The notes: generated by a model from the letters alone, not told the origin. 53,856 nucleotides of DNA from a virus (IMGVR_UViG_3300025110_000018:1-53856); one strand, 5' to 3'. Positions 33,336-41,914 are shown, counted from the first letter of the stretch. A program made the numbers and translations.

Positions 33336-34037
33336 TTATTTCTCCGTGTAAGTCCATCCTGTTGTTGCATCACCTGAATAAACTAATTCAAGACCTGCAC
33401 CTTGTGTATTAACAACAAGGTCAGATGCTGCGTTTACTATATTAGAGCTGTTTCTGCCAATAGTCAACGCGTTAGTATTAAAATCGTATCCTTGATCTAC
33501 AAATGATACCGTGTCACCAGTGCTTGGTGATGCAGGTAGCGTAATTGTTACAGCTCCTCCATTTGTATTCACTAAGCATTTAGCACCTGCTTGAACTGTT
33601 TCAGATGCTGTAAATACTCTCCAATTTCTTTGTTCAGATAATTTTACAATGTTTGTACCATCAGAATATAATACATAGTTATTTCCTTCACATAAAAGAA
33701 CACCTGTACCTGATGATGTTTTAAAAGTTAAAGTGTTTCCTGCATGGTCACATGCATCTTGTACATTATAAACTTTTTCAATTCCATCCGGAATTGTTAC
33801 ATTTAAATTTCCCGCTAGAGTTCCTGTTAATTTAATAACATCATTTTTACCATTTGATATTGCACCATTAGTAAATGTTAGTGCTCTACTAGCATTAGTT
33901 ACGTTGAAAGTTGTAAAACCACCGATTGCTTGTTCTAAAATTAATAAGTTTGTATTTGTAATTTGTCCCCAAGTTCCCGAGTTTTCACCAGTAGCTTGAA
34001 CCGTTAATTTTAAATTAGCTGATGTTGAATTTGCCAT
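33336..34037 (-). CDS. tail fibre protein
   Basis: 233 aa, strongly beta-rich. N-terminus MANSTSANLKLTVQATGENS followed by GTWGQITNTNLLILEQAIGG is typical of phage tail-fibre proteins; repeats of TLTFKTSSGTGVLL-like and AVTITLPASPSTGDTVSFVD-like strands follow. Likely a trimeric fibre with host contact at the distal end. Transcribed with the collar genes. Confidence 0.75.
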   Translation of the reverse strand: MANSTSANLKLTVQATGENSGTWGQITNTNLLILEQAIGGFTTFNVTNASRALTFTNGAISNGKNDVIKLTGTLAGNLNVTIPDGIEKVYNVQDACDHAGNTLTFKTSSGTGVLLCEGNNYVLYSDGTNIVKLSEQRNWRVFTASETVQAGAKCLVNTNGGAVTITLPASPSTGDTVSFVDQGYDFNTNALTIGRNSSNIVNAASDLVVNTQGAGLELVYSGDATTGWTYTEK

Positions 34038-34094
34038 AATTTAAATTCCTTATTGTCGTTAATTTACTAAAAAATTGAGTTTGTGTCAAACTCA

Positions 34095-35054
34095 TTATGC
34101 AGCTCTCGTTGGTACTTCTTGCCAACCTGGTGGATCTATAGGTGCTGAACCTGTATTTACATTGTTCCAGATCAAAGCATTAGCAGAATTTAATGACATA
34201 GTCAAGGCGATTCCAGTGCATTGAGCAGTAGCATCTCCAACAACACTTTCTTCACTTAAAACTACTGTTATTGGTATTCCTGAAGGACTTGCAATAGTAT
34301 TTGCATTTCCAATTGCAGTTCCTAGATTAGCTGTCATAGCTATTCCAGTAATATCTGTTTCACCGGTACCTGTAACTACAGTTCCTGTGGCAACAGCCAT
34401 ACCAAATCCAATACCTGTAACTGTTGCATCTGGAGAAGGATCAACTGTTCCTTCATCAGCAGTCATACTAATACCAGTTAAAATTACACCACCGGTTCCT
34501 GCTGCTAATATTGTTCCAACATTTGAAGACATTGAAATGCCTGTTGGTGTTACAAATTCCCATTCACCTGAAACACCCCAATCAAATATACCCCAACCAT
34601 ATCTACCCCAACCTTCAGCGTTAAATGCATCAAGAGTTCCTACGTTAGCACTAAAACTAATTCCAGTTGCCATTGCATCAGGACCAGCATCAGCTGTTCC
34701 TAAATTTGTAGAAATAGATATACCTGTTACTGAACCTACACCAGTTGCATCTAAAACTGCTGTACCTAAATTTGATGTTGCAGAAACTCCGGTTGGAATT
34801 ACATTTGCATCTATAACAATTGATTCATTACCTAAAGAAGCAGAAGCAGTTACTCCAGTAACTCTAACGTCTCCTGAAATACCCCAAGCGTTTTCACCCC
34901 AAGCTAATCTCGACCAACCGAACTCTACAGTTCCGTCCGCTGTACTGCTTCCTGTAGAAGCAGACATAGCTATCCCGCTTATAGAGACAGTAGAATCAGT
35001 CTGACTGCCCCAATCTCCTACGCTCCATGCGAGTGAACCCCAAGTTTTAGACAT
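34095..35054 (-). CDS. repeat-containing virion/tail protein
   Basis: 319 aa, built of about nine imperfect repeats of roughly 23-30 residues, each with a core like TGISMSSNVGT, TGIAMTANLGT, TGVSATSNLGT. A second periodic element, W-G-x-x-x-W-G (WGSLAWSVGDWGS, WSRLAWGENAWG, WGRYGWGIFDWG), interrupts them. The protein is almost free of Lys and Arg. Such regular beta repeats fit an elongated fibre or decoration protein. I do not know a named family. Confidence 0.65.
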   Translation of the reverse strand: MSKTWGSLAWSVGDWGSQTDSTVSISGIAMSASTGSSTADGTVEFGWSRLAWGENAWGISGDVRVTGVTASASLGNESIVIDANVIPTGVSATSNLGTAVLDATGVGSVTGISISTNLGTADAGPDAMATGISFSANVGTLDAFNAEGWGRYGWGIFDWGVSGEWEFVTPTGISMSSNVGTILAAGTGGVILTGISMTADEGTVDPSPDATVTGIGFGMAVATGTVVTGTGETDITGIAMTANLGTAIGNANTIASPSGIPITVVLSEESVVGDATAQCTGIALTMSLNSANALIWNNVNTGSAPIDPPGWQEVPTRAA

Positions 35055-35073
35055 AGGAAGCTGCTCCTATGTA

Positions 35074-35514
35074 TTACCCAGAAATTCTTAGAATCGCTGC
35101 TGCTGTTGTAAAAGCTGGAAACTGTATCGTAAAAGTTCCTGATGTAGCTGTTTTATCTGCCCCAAAATCTAAAGCCGCAACAGCTGCATTAGTTGCAGTT
35201 GATGAAGTGTTATAGATTAAAGCTCCTCTAGCAGTCAATGTTACACCTGTGAAAGATCTATCAGCAAAATCTACAATCGCAACACCTGATGCAATTGAAG
35301 TGTTATTGCCTGTAAGTTTTCCGCCACCAGAAGTATATTGACCCGTGTTACTAACTTGATTACCTGCAGTAAAAGAAGTTGTAGCTGAGTTTAGAGTAGC
35401 TGAGGAAGTATAAAGAGCTATTTTAAAAACGTCACCACCCGAACTCGCGAACGAATGATCACCGTCTAACAGTTGCTTTTTGAACGAGTTTGCAAGTGCT
35501 TGTGTAATCGCCAT
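35074..35514 (-). CDS. small beta-rich tail protein
   Basis: 146 aa: MAITQALANSFKKQLLDGDHSF, FKIALYTSSATLNSAT, then GVAIVDFADRSFTGVTLTARGALIYN. This pattern is common in tail-region genes of marine phages and cyanophages and is generally thought to be structural. Gene neighbours and RBS (GGAGAAAAAAC) are consistent. No further function visible. Confidence 0.65.
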   Translation of the reverse strand: MAITQALANSFKKQLLDGDHSFASSGGDVFKIALYTSSATLNSATTSFTAGNQVSNTGQYTSGGGKLTGNNTSIASGVAIVDFADRSFTGVTLTARGALIYNTSSTATNAAVAALDFGADKTATSGTFTIQFPAFTTAAAILRISG

Positions 35515-35529
35515 AGTTTTTTCTCCTTA

Positions 35530-36183
35530 TTATTTTCCACCGACTCGAGGAACACCACTTTGATATTCATCTCGTCTTCGTCTTCCCATTTGTTCTACTG
35601 AGAAGCCTTCAACAACTTGTTTATACTTTCCTTCGTATAATTGCAACAAATCATTTGGGCCCTTCAGAAAAGAAAATGCTTCAACTAAGCACGCATATAA
35701 TAAGCCATTGGGAAATTGTTGACTTAGATATGTAGTAGCATTTGTACTAGATAATCCGCTTGGTTTCAAGATATAATTTACCTGAATAGTATATGTAGCA
35801 TTAGGTGTAGGAGATACAACTATAGTATTTTCGTCCCAGTTGCTATAGTATTTTGGAACTCCTGTAGATTCAGTAGGATTAAATTCAGACATAAAACTAG
35901 TATCTCTATATTGTAAAAAATCTCTATTATTGGCTGCTCCCGTACCATCAGAATCTACAATCTGAGCTGATCTAATAGTTAATAAATTTTCTGGTGTAGT
36001 TATAAATCTTGTTCCAGAAACTAATTGAGCAGTTACATATCTTCTATTATTATCTGAATCTACATCTCTTAGTATTCTAAATTCTGCATCAGATATAATT
36101 CCATTTACAATAGTTGAAGTCAAAACATTTGCATCAACTTCTGTGTAATCCCTAATTTTTTGTACTAGTTCATCATACGTCAT
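35530..36183 (-). CDS. tail tube/head-tail joining candidate protein
   Basis: 217 aa. Helical N-terminus (MTYDELVQKIRDYTEVD), a strand-rich middle with NRRYVTAQLVSGTRFITTP and TIQVNYILKP, and a helical C-terminus LLQLYEGKYKQVVEGFSVEQ. Order and appearance fit connector or gateway proteins of podoviruses between gp4-like and tail genes. It overlaps the cupredoxin-domain gene by four bases (ATGA). Confidence 0.6.
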   Translation of the reverse strand: MTYDELVQKIRDYTEVDANVLTSTIVNGIISDAEFRILRDVDSDNNRRYVTAQLVSGTRFITTPENLLTIRSAQIVDSDGTGAANNRDFLQYRDTSFMSEFNPTESTGVPKYYSNWDENTIVVSPTPNATYTIQVNYILKPSGLSSTNATTYLSQQFPNGLLYACLVEAFSFLKGPNDLLQLYEGKYKQVVEGFSVEQMGRRRRDEYQSGVPRVGGK

Positions 36184-36953
36184 GATATATTAATTTGACC
36201 TCCCATTCCAGAGTGATTTGTACAATAGTAGTATAACGTACTAGGTGCACTTGCATCAACAGTTATTTCAGTATAAGCACCTGCTTGTCCAGCTATGCCA
36301 GATGTAGTAACACCTGTTGTATATTCTGTTCCACCAGAATGTGTTCCACCACTTGTTGTTGAAAATCTTAGTGGATGATTATCATTTGAAGCATCAGACT
36401 GATCAAATCTATATGTTGATCCTATTGTTAAAGATAAAGTATCTTGTTGAACTCCATCTATATAATACTTGTTTCCAGATCCAGGATTAGCAACTGTCAC
36501 TGCATAAACTGTAACTGAAGTAGTTGTAGTTGTAACACTATTTAAAGATAGACTTGATGATATAGCAGTAGGAATAACTAGAGTATTATTTACAACTCCG
36601 GTTATACTTACGTTACCTAAAGACATAAATGCTTGTCTTTTATTATTTACAGAAGATCCATCATCAGGAATCATACCACTTGACTGAAATGCAAAATCTC
36701 CTGGTAAATTTAAATCTACATTCATAAAACCACCATCACCTGATGCCTGAGTAAAGATTTGTGGTCTTGCGTTTCTTAAACCTTGACCATCTGCTGTGGT
36801 TGGTTTTGGTTCTAACTGTGGATGCTTTTCTTCAAATTCAGAAACATGTACTCTTGATCCATTCCATTCAATAACCATTTCTGAATATGGAAATGCTTGA
36901 CCAGAACGATCAGAAATAAATTGTGCATATTTTCCTCTAGATAAATTAGACAT
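36180..36953 (-). CDS. virion protein with C-terminal cupredoxin-like domain
   Basis: 257 aa. Residues 1-120 form a phage-type N-terminal region (GKYAQFISDRSGQAFPYSEM). After a Ser/Thr-rich linker (about 130-148), residues about 150-257 form a blue-copper-like fold: IGSTYRFDQSDASNDNHPLRF and YYYCTNHSGMGG. The type 1 copper ligands H193, C244, H247 and M250 are all in the expected order. Copper binding is predicted, not shown; the domain might act in adhesion, stability or redox chemistry. It overlaps both neighbours in the head-tail module. Confidence 0.75.
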   Translation of the reverse strand: MSNLSRGKYAQFISDRSGQAFPYSEMVIEWNGSRVHVSEFEEKHPQLEPKPTTADGQGLRNARPQIFTQASGDGGFMNVDLNLPGDFAFQSSGMIPDDGSSVNNKRQAFMSLGNVSITGVVNNTLVIPTAISSSLSLNSVTTTTTSVTVYAVTVANPGSGNKYYIDGVQQDTLSLTIGSTYRFDQSDASNDNHPLRFSTTSGGTHSGGTEYTTGVTTSGIAGQAGAYTEITVDASAPSTLYYYCTNHSGMGGQINIS

Positions 36954-37668
36954 TTGGATAATAAGTTTTTGGTGTTATGAAAGAACTTGAAGCAGAACCA
37001 TCTTCTTCTAGTGCTCTTTTTAATTCATCTTCATACAATAATTTCATTTGTTGTGTAAGTTGTGGATTTATTTTTTGTGATAGATAGTAAGATAAACCTG
37101 CAACCATACAAGGCACAAATCTATATGGTACATCTGCTTCGTTAGTATAGTTTCCGGCATCCTGTATTCTGCTTACATAATAGTAATTTAAAAAATTACC
37201 TGCTTCGCTTGCACCAGGCGTCAGGTACAAAGTAATTGTAATTTTATCAATAAATCTTTGAACATAGTATTGGGTAGGTACACCTGTTTGAGTTTTATTT
37301 GAAAGACCTTGATATGCTGATCTATTTATTTTTGTAAGAGGAAAATCAACTGAAGAAGAGTTTCTATACACAGCTTCTAGTATATCATCTACGCCATAAA
37401 CTGCAGTTGCATCAGAAGTTCCATCAGATGTTGATCTAAACATTGTATAAACTGATTGACCATTTACTAATGTGATTGAATTATTTTTTACTTGCCAATA
37501 ATGCAAACCTCTGTTCGCCCATTCTTGAAACATTATATTTAAAGAACGTCTTGCAGATCTTAAATCGTTTCCTGAATAATCAAAACGACCTAATCTTTCA
37601 TACGCTTCAGTAATAATATCATCAATACTAAACGTAGATTCAAATGTTGTTGTACCAGAAGTTGCCAT
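36946..37668 (-). CDS. tail accessory factor, P22 gp4-like
   Basis: 240 aa. Typical elements: IDDIITEAYERLG near the N-terminus, ARRSLNIMFQEWANRG, GVDDILEAVYRN, PLTKINRSAYQGLSNK, GVPTQYYVQRF, then a C-terminal helix QQMKLLYEDELKRALEED. P22 gp4 caps the portal to stabilise packaged DNA. Its position after the capsid module and before tail genes fits. Overlaps the next gene by eight bases. Confidence 0.8.
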   Translation of the reverse strand: MATSGTTTFESTFSIDDIITEAYERLGRFDYSGNDLRSARRSLNIMFQEWANRGLHYWQVKNNSITLVNGQSVYTMFRSTSDGTSDATAVYGVDDILEAVYRNSSSVDFPLTKINRSAYQGLSNKTQTGVPTQYYVQRFIDKITITLYLTPGASEAGNFLNYYYVSRIQDAGNYTNEADVPYRFVPCMVAGLSYYLSQKINPQLTQQMKLLYEDELKRALEEDGSASSSFITPKTYYPNV

Positions 37669-37677
37669 TTAAACCTC

Positions 37678-37962
37678 TTATTTATCTATAAGTAATGTTG
37701 CACCTGCAATATTTGTGATAGTAGAAACTTTCATTCCTCCAGGAAATAATATTCCATCTTCTGGAATATTAAATGCAAAAACATCTCCTGTTGGACAGTC
37801 TCCTTGAAATAAAGTTGTACTATCAGTATTGTCTTGTAGAATTATTGAACCTGCACCGCCACCATCAGAAGCAAGAATAAGTCCTCTTAGTCTTGTTCTT
37901 CCAGCGAATACTGCGCCCGTTCCTGCAACTCTTACTGCTTTTACGTCACCTTTTGCCGCCAT
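37678..37962 (-). CDS. small virion-type protein, 94 aa
   Basis: Beta-rich: MAAKGDVKAVRVAGTGAVFA, LRGLILASDGGGAGSIILQD, ISTITNIAGATLL-like end. No enzymatic motif. Similar short proteins next to gp4-like genes in marine podoviruses are probably decoration or joining proteins. RBS AGGAGAAAACT. Confidence 0.6.
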   Translation of the reverse strand: MAAKGDVKAVRVAGTGAVFAGRTRLRGLILASDGGGAGSIILQDNTDSTTLFQGDCPTGDVFAFNIPEDGILFPGGMKVSTITNIAGATLLIDK

Positions 37963-37983
37963 AGTTTTCTCCTATTAAAATTG

Positions 37984-38003
37984 TGTGGGCCCGAAGGCCC
38001 ACA
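37984..38003 (-). terminator. UUCG-capped GC hairpin
   Basis: On the minus-strand transcript an 8-bp stem TGTGGGCC/GGCCCACA closes a TTCG loop, the stable UUCG tetraloop type. It is followed by CAATTTTAATAGG, only a weak T-run, so it may be a partial terminator or an RNA stability element between the 92-aa and 94-aa genes. Confidence 0.65.
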
Positions 38004-38014
38004 TTAATTATTTA

Positions 38015-38293
38015 TTACGATGCAGATATGTTTGCTAACGTGTCTAATCTTTTCCAGTTTGTACCATCTGAAAAAGCATAAACAGCTGAGCCTGCTGCAC
38101 CATCTTGTACGTAAACTAATACACCTTCATTAGCAGATGCTTCAAGACTATTAGTTCCGTCTGTGATTGTGTTAGCGTCTGTAACTGTATAAGGAGTTTT
38201 TCCACCTTGTTGGGTGTCTCCTGCGTTAACGTTAGGTCCACCAATAAAACCATTTAATGATGTTACCGGTCCTGTAAATGTAGTGTTTGCCAT
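38015..38293 (-). CDS. small virion-type protein, 92 aa
   Basis: MANTTFTGPVTSLNGFIGGPN start, then TVTDANTITDGTNSLEASAN and DGTNWKRLDTLANISAS. Beta-rich with Gly and Thr, like capsid decoration or fibre-tip modules. It is the first gene after the promoter-like sequence at 38379-38407 and is isolated by hairpins on both sides, so its dosage may be set separately. Confidence 0.6.
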   Translation of the reverse strand: MANTTFTGPVTSLNGFIGGPNVNAGDTQQGGKTPYTVTDANTITDGTNSLEASANEGVLVYVQDGAAGSAVYAFSDGTNWKRLDTLANISAS

Positions 38294-38314
38294 AATTGTA
38301 TCCTCCTAGTTTCC

Positions 38315-38355
38315 GAACATAGTCTCTAGGCCGTCGACTATACGCGTCTATGTTC
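38315..38355. other. inverted repeat in 5' leader
   Basis: Arms GAACATAG and CTATGTTC (8 bp, perfect) separated by 25 bases that themselves contain GTCGAC and CGCG. It lies between the promoter-like sequence at 38379-38407 and the ATG at 38293. It could be a leader hairpin or a protein-binding site; no evidence separates these. Confidence 0.4.
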
Positions 38356-38378
38356 TAATTTAATTGTATAGTAAAGTT

Positions 38379-38407
38379 TTTATATACTAGTTTTTAGTAG
38401 AGTGCAA
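38379..38407 (-). promoter_or_regulatory. sigma70-like promoter for tail module
   Basis: Minus-strand TTGCAC, 17 bases, TATAAA in the 162-base gene-free stretch between 38293 and 38456. It follows the capsid module and terminator, so it would restart transcription for the downstream structural genes. Confidence 0.45.
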
Positions 38408-38455
38408 GAGAGCCTGTGATGTGGAGTGGATTTTTTCCAACGATGTAGCTTTTTA

Positions 38456-38680
38456 TTAAGTAGCTACAGAAACTTGTGGAGCAATGGCATCAACTTTATT
38501 TCTAAGGTGGGCTTCTTTGGCCTCAGCCTTTTTTATATGTTGAACGATCTTTTTAACTTGGTCGTCGATCCTTACCATATTCAAGGTATATCTACCTTGA
38601 TTAAGATGCTCTTGCTTCCATTTTAGGTCCAGTGTCTCCTTTTGTTTGTAGAGATCCTGGATGTGCGGTTGCATCGTCAT
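38456..38680 (-). CDS. small coiled-coil protein, 74 aa
   Basis: Starts behind an excellent ribosome site (GAGGAGG). The whole protein is probably helical: DLYKQKETLDLKWKQEH, DDQVKKIVQHIKKAEAKEAH. The start lies inside the preceding gene. Its role is unknown; a position just after the capsid terminator and before the tail module suggests a structural or assembly accessory protein. Confidence 0.55.
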   Translation of the reverse strand: MTMQPHIQDLYKQKETLDLKWKQEHLNQGRYTLNMVRIDDQVKKIVQHIKKAEAKEAHLRNKVDAIAPQVSVAT

Positions 38681-38873
38681 TTATAACCTCCTCATAGGTT
38701 ATTCTGTACTTGTTGGAGTCAAATACATTTTCTCCAACATATTCCCATTTTATATCATTTAGTCCTAGTTTGTCAACTATTGCTTGCTCGAGGGAAACTG
38801 CATCATCGTTAGATGATACTATAAATTTTGCATAATGACCGTACGCGTTTATGGTAACTGTAAATTTTTTCAT
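38601..38873 (-). CDS. hypothetical protein, 90 aa
   Basis: MKKFTVTINAYGHYAKFIVSS looks like a two-strand start, followed by EQAIVDKLGLNDIKWEYVG and YRITYEEV. The last 80 bases overlap the next gene, which has the stronger ribosome site. No family is recognised. It is the first gene beyond the capsid terminator. Confidence 0.55.
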   Translation of the reverse strand: MKKFTVTINAYGHYAKFIVSSNDDAVSLEQAIVDKLGLNDIKWEYVGENVFDSNKYRITYEEVINDDATAHPGSLQTKGDTGPKMEARAS

Positions 38874-38895
38874 GAGTATTTCTTTTTACTTTCTA

Positions 38896-38924
38896 AATGA
38901 GGCGAGATTGTGTCTCGCCTCATT
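38896..38924 (-). terminator. strong terminator hairpin after major capsid gene
   Basis: Perfect 12-bp stem AATGAGGCGAGA/TCTCGCCTCATT with a five-base loop, 12 bases beyond the capsid stop codon. The A/T ends and following TTTAGAAAGT give a rho-independent-like structure. Highly expressed capsid genes in phages commonly end in such hairpins. Confidence 0.8.
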
Positions 38925-38935
38925 CAAATTAATTA

Positions 38936-39838
38936 TTATGCACCTGGTGATGCGAAAATACCTCTAAAGTCAGATACACCAAATGAGTATCTTTCTCTAG
39001 CTTTGTATCTCACGTTACCAGTATCGAAGTCGCCTTCCATAGCCGTTTTAATTGGGCTTCTGTCAAACATCTTCATACCGTTAGGCACGTCAGTTAAGAT
39101 GTAGAACGCATCTGGGTCTGTTAAGAAATTGTTCACTCTGTAACCTTGAGGAACCATTCCCATAGACACGATTGCGTTAACATCGTTGTCTGCTGTTCCG
39201 ACTCTACCTTGAGATTTCATTAATCTCTCAGCTGTGAATTGAAGCTCAGAAGGAATAATCATTTTTGTACCTCTTGCAGCAATTTTTAGACCTCTTTCGT
39301 CTGTCATTGCAGCAATGTCAATTAATGATTGCTCTAATGAAGTTTCATTTAAGTCAGCAGCCACTGCTAATGTGTTTGATACAGTTCCACTTACAGTTGG
39401 GTGGTTAGTTGCAAATAATGCAGAACCATCACCTGAAGTGAATGTACCGAAACCATTAATCAATGGATTAACAGCTTTAACTTGTTTAGTGTTCGCCATA
39501 GATCTAGCTAATGCTTTAGTATATCTACTAGCAAGTCTGTCATACAAGTTATCCTCAATTGCTTCTTCAGTTATAGAGAAGGCAAGAGCCACAGTTTCGT
39601 GTGTATATCTTGCAGTGAAAGTCTCTTGAGCATTGTCAAAAGTTACTCCACTTCCTTCTGGTTTAACTTGAGCTTGAGCGAAACCTGATAACATAACTTC
39701 TTCTTCAAACGCTCTGTCTGAAGATTCAGTAGTGTATATTTCAGCATGCTGATTCTCATAACGTTTATATTCCAGGCCGAATAAAGCATTCAAACCTGGC
39801 TCTAGTTCTTTAACTAGTTGTCCTCTTGATATCGCCAT
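38936..39838 (-). CDS. major capsid protein (HK97-fold type)
   Basis: 300 aa. Reads as a HK97/Mu-like major capsid protein: MAISRGQLVKELEPGLNALFG start, central RYTHETVALAFSITEEAIED with YTKALARSMANTKQVKAVN, FATNHPTVSGT, and C-terminal DPDAFYILTDVPNGMKMFDR with FGVSDFRGIFASPGA. Codon-rich, less AT-biased than the accessory genes, as expected of a highly expressed gene. Lies downstream of scaffold and two small genes, and is followed by a strong terminator. Confidence 0.9.
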   Translation of the reverse strand: MAISRGQLVKELEPGLNALFGLEYKRYENQHAEIYTTESSDRAFEEEVMLSGFAQAQVKPEGSGVTFDNAQETFTARYTHETVALAFSITEEAIEDNLYDRLASRYTKALARSMANTKQVKAVNPLINGFGTFTSGDGSALFATNHPTVSGTVSNTLAVAADLNETSLEQSLIDIAAMTDERGLKIAARGTKMIIPSELQFTAERLMKSQGRVGTADNDVNAIVSMGMVPQGYRVNNFLTDPDAFYILTDVPNGMKMFDRSPIKTAMEGDFDTGNVRYKARERYSFGVSDFRGIFASPGA

Positions 39839-39854
39839 AGTTATTTACTCCTTA

Positions 39855-40424
39855 TTAGATACCTGCTTCTTGTTTCAAGAAGTGTTCGTTAATTGTAACA
39901 ACAAAGTTTACGTTTGCAGAAGTAAGATCATTGTTGTCAGGGTCTTTAGAAACACCGATAACCTTTAATTGGCCATCAGTAGTTGCTAAATCTCCATCGT
40001 CTAGTTCTACTTTTGAAACGTAATCAGGTGAGCTTCCTGCTGCGTATGCAATATTAGCAACATTACCAATATCAGTTTGTGCAGAAGCGCCTGCGTTGTT
40101 TGATTGTACTTCAAACCTCTCATACGGGTCATCAGATATGAATCCAACAATGTCTGTTGCAGTGTTAGATGCATCTAAATGATTCGCAAAAGTAGGCTTG
40201 CTTGATGTTGCATCAGTAAAGAAAACACCGTTTAGTGATCCGATTAAAACATCGCCTGCTGCAGCTACTCCAATTGTTCCAGTTGCTAACATTTCAACTG
40301 GGTCTTGGAAATAGATAGCTGTTGCAGATGCTGCAATACTATATTCAGATAAACCACCGTTGTCTCTATTCTGACCAACTTTTCCGATCGGTTTTAAACC
40401 GAAAGCAGCGTCTTTATTTGCCAT
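39855..40424 (-). CDS. capsid-associated protein (decoration/head protein)
   Basis: 189 aa: ANKDAAFGLKPIGKVGQNRD start, Ala/Thr/Asp-rich beta domain, DPYERFEVQSNN, then VVTINEHFLKQ. This type of protein lies directly upstream of the capsid gene in many marine podoviruses and is thought to decorate or stabilise heads. The precise role is inferred from context. Confidence 0.65.
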   Translation of the reverse strand: MANKDAAFGLKPIGKVGQNRDNGGLSEYSIAASATAIYFQDPVEMLATGTIGVAAAGDVLIGSLNGVFFTDATSSKPTFANHLDASNTATDIVGFISDDPYERFEVQSNNAGASAQTDIGNVANIAYAAGSSPDYVSKVELDDGDLATTDGQLKVIGVSKDPDNNDLTSANVNFVVTINEHFLKQEAGI

Positions 40425-40479
40425 AGTTGTGTCCTCCTTATAGACATTTAGTTTAGCTTACTTCAGTTGGTATAAAATC

Positions 40480-40944
40480 TTATGATTTCTTTGTACCACC
40501 AAAAGTTACACGAGTTTGTCTATCAATATTGATAGGCATACTTGGGTGCTGCTCCTTCATAAGATCGTTATCGACTGCTTCAACATTGTCTGCACCTTGT
40601 TTAACATAGTATTCAGAACGTTGTTGTGCGATCTCTTCCGGTACCCTTGCAAGCAAAAGGCCACCAACTCCGATCACTCCCTTGTATTTGCCGTCTTCAA
40701 CAATTGGAAAGTCTGAATCTGGATATTCATCAGATCTAACTAATTCGTATCCTGATCTTATTCTTCCAGCGATATTTTTTGTATCTTGGAAGCCTAAACT
40801 TTCAGCTCTTATCCATCTGTGCTGAAATCCTGTCGGCGCAGGGGGTGCATCTAAAGATGACGGTGGAGTCCAAACTTTTTTTCGAGATTCTTTTTCTCTA
40901 GTCTGACTCGCACGAGAAGTTCTTGTTTCATTTTCATTACTCAT
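40480..40944 (-). CDS. conserved capsid-module protein, 154 aa
   Basis: Basic, disordered N-terminus (SRASQTREKESRKKVW) followed by PAPTGFQHRWIRAESLGF, KNIAGRIRSGYELVR, and a globular middle VIGVGGLLLARVPEEIAQQ. Typical of a small protein between scaffold and capsid genes in marine phages; function unknown. RBS present four bases after the scaffold stop. Confidence 0.65.
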   Translation of the reverse strand: MSNENETRTSRASQTREKESRKKVWTPPSSLDAPPAPTGFQHRWIRAESLGFQDTKNIAGRIRSGYELVRSDEYPDSDFPIVEDGKYKGVIGVGGLLLARVPEEIAQQRSEYYVKQGADNVEAVDNDLMKEQHPSMPINIDRQTRVTFGGTKKS

Positions 40945-40948
40945 ATGC

Positions 40949-41899
40949 TTATACCTCCTTCGTGATTTTTAATTGTTTCGCATACTCTTCAAGTGGCACA
41001 CCTAATTTTTTAGCAATTGCGACTTGAGACGGTGTGAGTCTCACGGTTTTGCGACCAGTATTTGTACTTCGCTTCGCACTAGCTACTGTTTGTACGGGTT
41101 TGGTCGATCCTTCCCCTAAATTAGATCTATTTGTATCAAATTTGTGTGGGAATTCAAGTCTTATTCTTTTATCAATCTCTTGATAATATTCATCTGACTG
41201 TGGGTCAAAACCCTCTTGTTCCGTTAGGGTTTTATGTAGATCAAATGCCGTATAAGTCATAGCATTATCCTGACCAAACCATGTATTTCTGGCTGCCCAT
41301 TCTTCCGCTTTTGGATCTGGAGCTTGTTGTTGTCTAGGTGTTTGATCTAATTTGACCTCTGGTTGTTGTTTCTTTTTATTATTAAACTCTTCCTGAGCCA
41401 CTTTAGTTTCAGTAAGTTTAGCTTTTTTATAACCAAGTTCAGATATAGCAGTTAAAGCTTCTGCTTCAGCACCTAGATCATTTGCTTCTCTAGCTGCAGC
41501 AAGTTTAGCTTGTGCTGCTTGTAGACCTGAAGTGATACTATCTTCTGTAGATTGCAAGTATCCTGGTTCAAGCTTTGAGATTTTAGCTTCAGCTTCTTCT
41601 TTTAATTTAATTTGCGCTTTTGCAAATTGAGCAGCTTCCTCTTTTTGTCTCTCTGCTTCTCTCCACTTATGGGTTAGTTTAGCTATTCTTCTTTGTACAG
41701 ATTCACTGTACTGTTCTAATTCTTTTTCTTTCTCTTCTTTTGGTTCTTCTTTCTTTTCTACTTCTTCAGTTTTAGCTTCAACTTCTGGTGTTTCTACTTC
41801 TGGAGCTTCTGTCTCTTTAGAATCATTTTCTAATTCAATTTCAGCACCTGGACCAGATGTATCAATGTCAACTGTTTTGTTTTCTTCTACGTCAGGCAT
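40949..41899 (-). CDS. scaffolding protein
   Basis: 316 aa. Strongly acidic N-terminus (Glu-rich over about 60 residues), then a long coiled coil (IAKLTHKWREAERQKEEAAQ; AQIKLKEEAEAKISKLE) and a basic C-terminus, where scaffolds bind capsid protein (RKTVRLTPSQVAIAKKLGV). Composition, length and position upstream of capsid gene fit an assembly scaffold. No protease motif seen. Confidence 0.8.
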   Translation of the reverse strand: MPDVEENKTVDIDTSGPGAEIELENDSKETEAPEVETPEVEAKTEEVEKKEEPKEEKEKELEQYSESVQRRIAKLTHKWREAERQKEEAAQFAKAQIKLKEEAEAKISKLEPGYLQSTEDSITSGLQAAQAKLAAAREANDLGAEAEALTAISELGYKKAKLTETKVAQEEFNNKKKQQPEVKLDQTPRQQQAPDPKAEEWAARNTWFGQDNAMTYTAFDLHKTLTEQEGFDPQSDEYYQEIDKRIRLEFPHKFDTNRSNLGEGSTKPVQTVASAKRSTNTGRKTVRLTPSQVAIAKKLGVPLEEYAKQLKITKEV

Positions 41900-41914
41900 A
41901 GTTTCCTCCTATGA

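Noticed and set aside
34387-35004. 205-aa plus-strand open frame
   Set aside because: It is the antisense of the repeat-rich tail gene; its Pro/Ser/Val-rich sequence mirrors the repeats, and there is no start site or coding-like composition.
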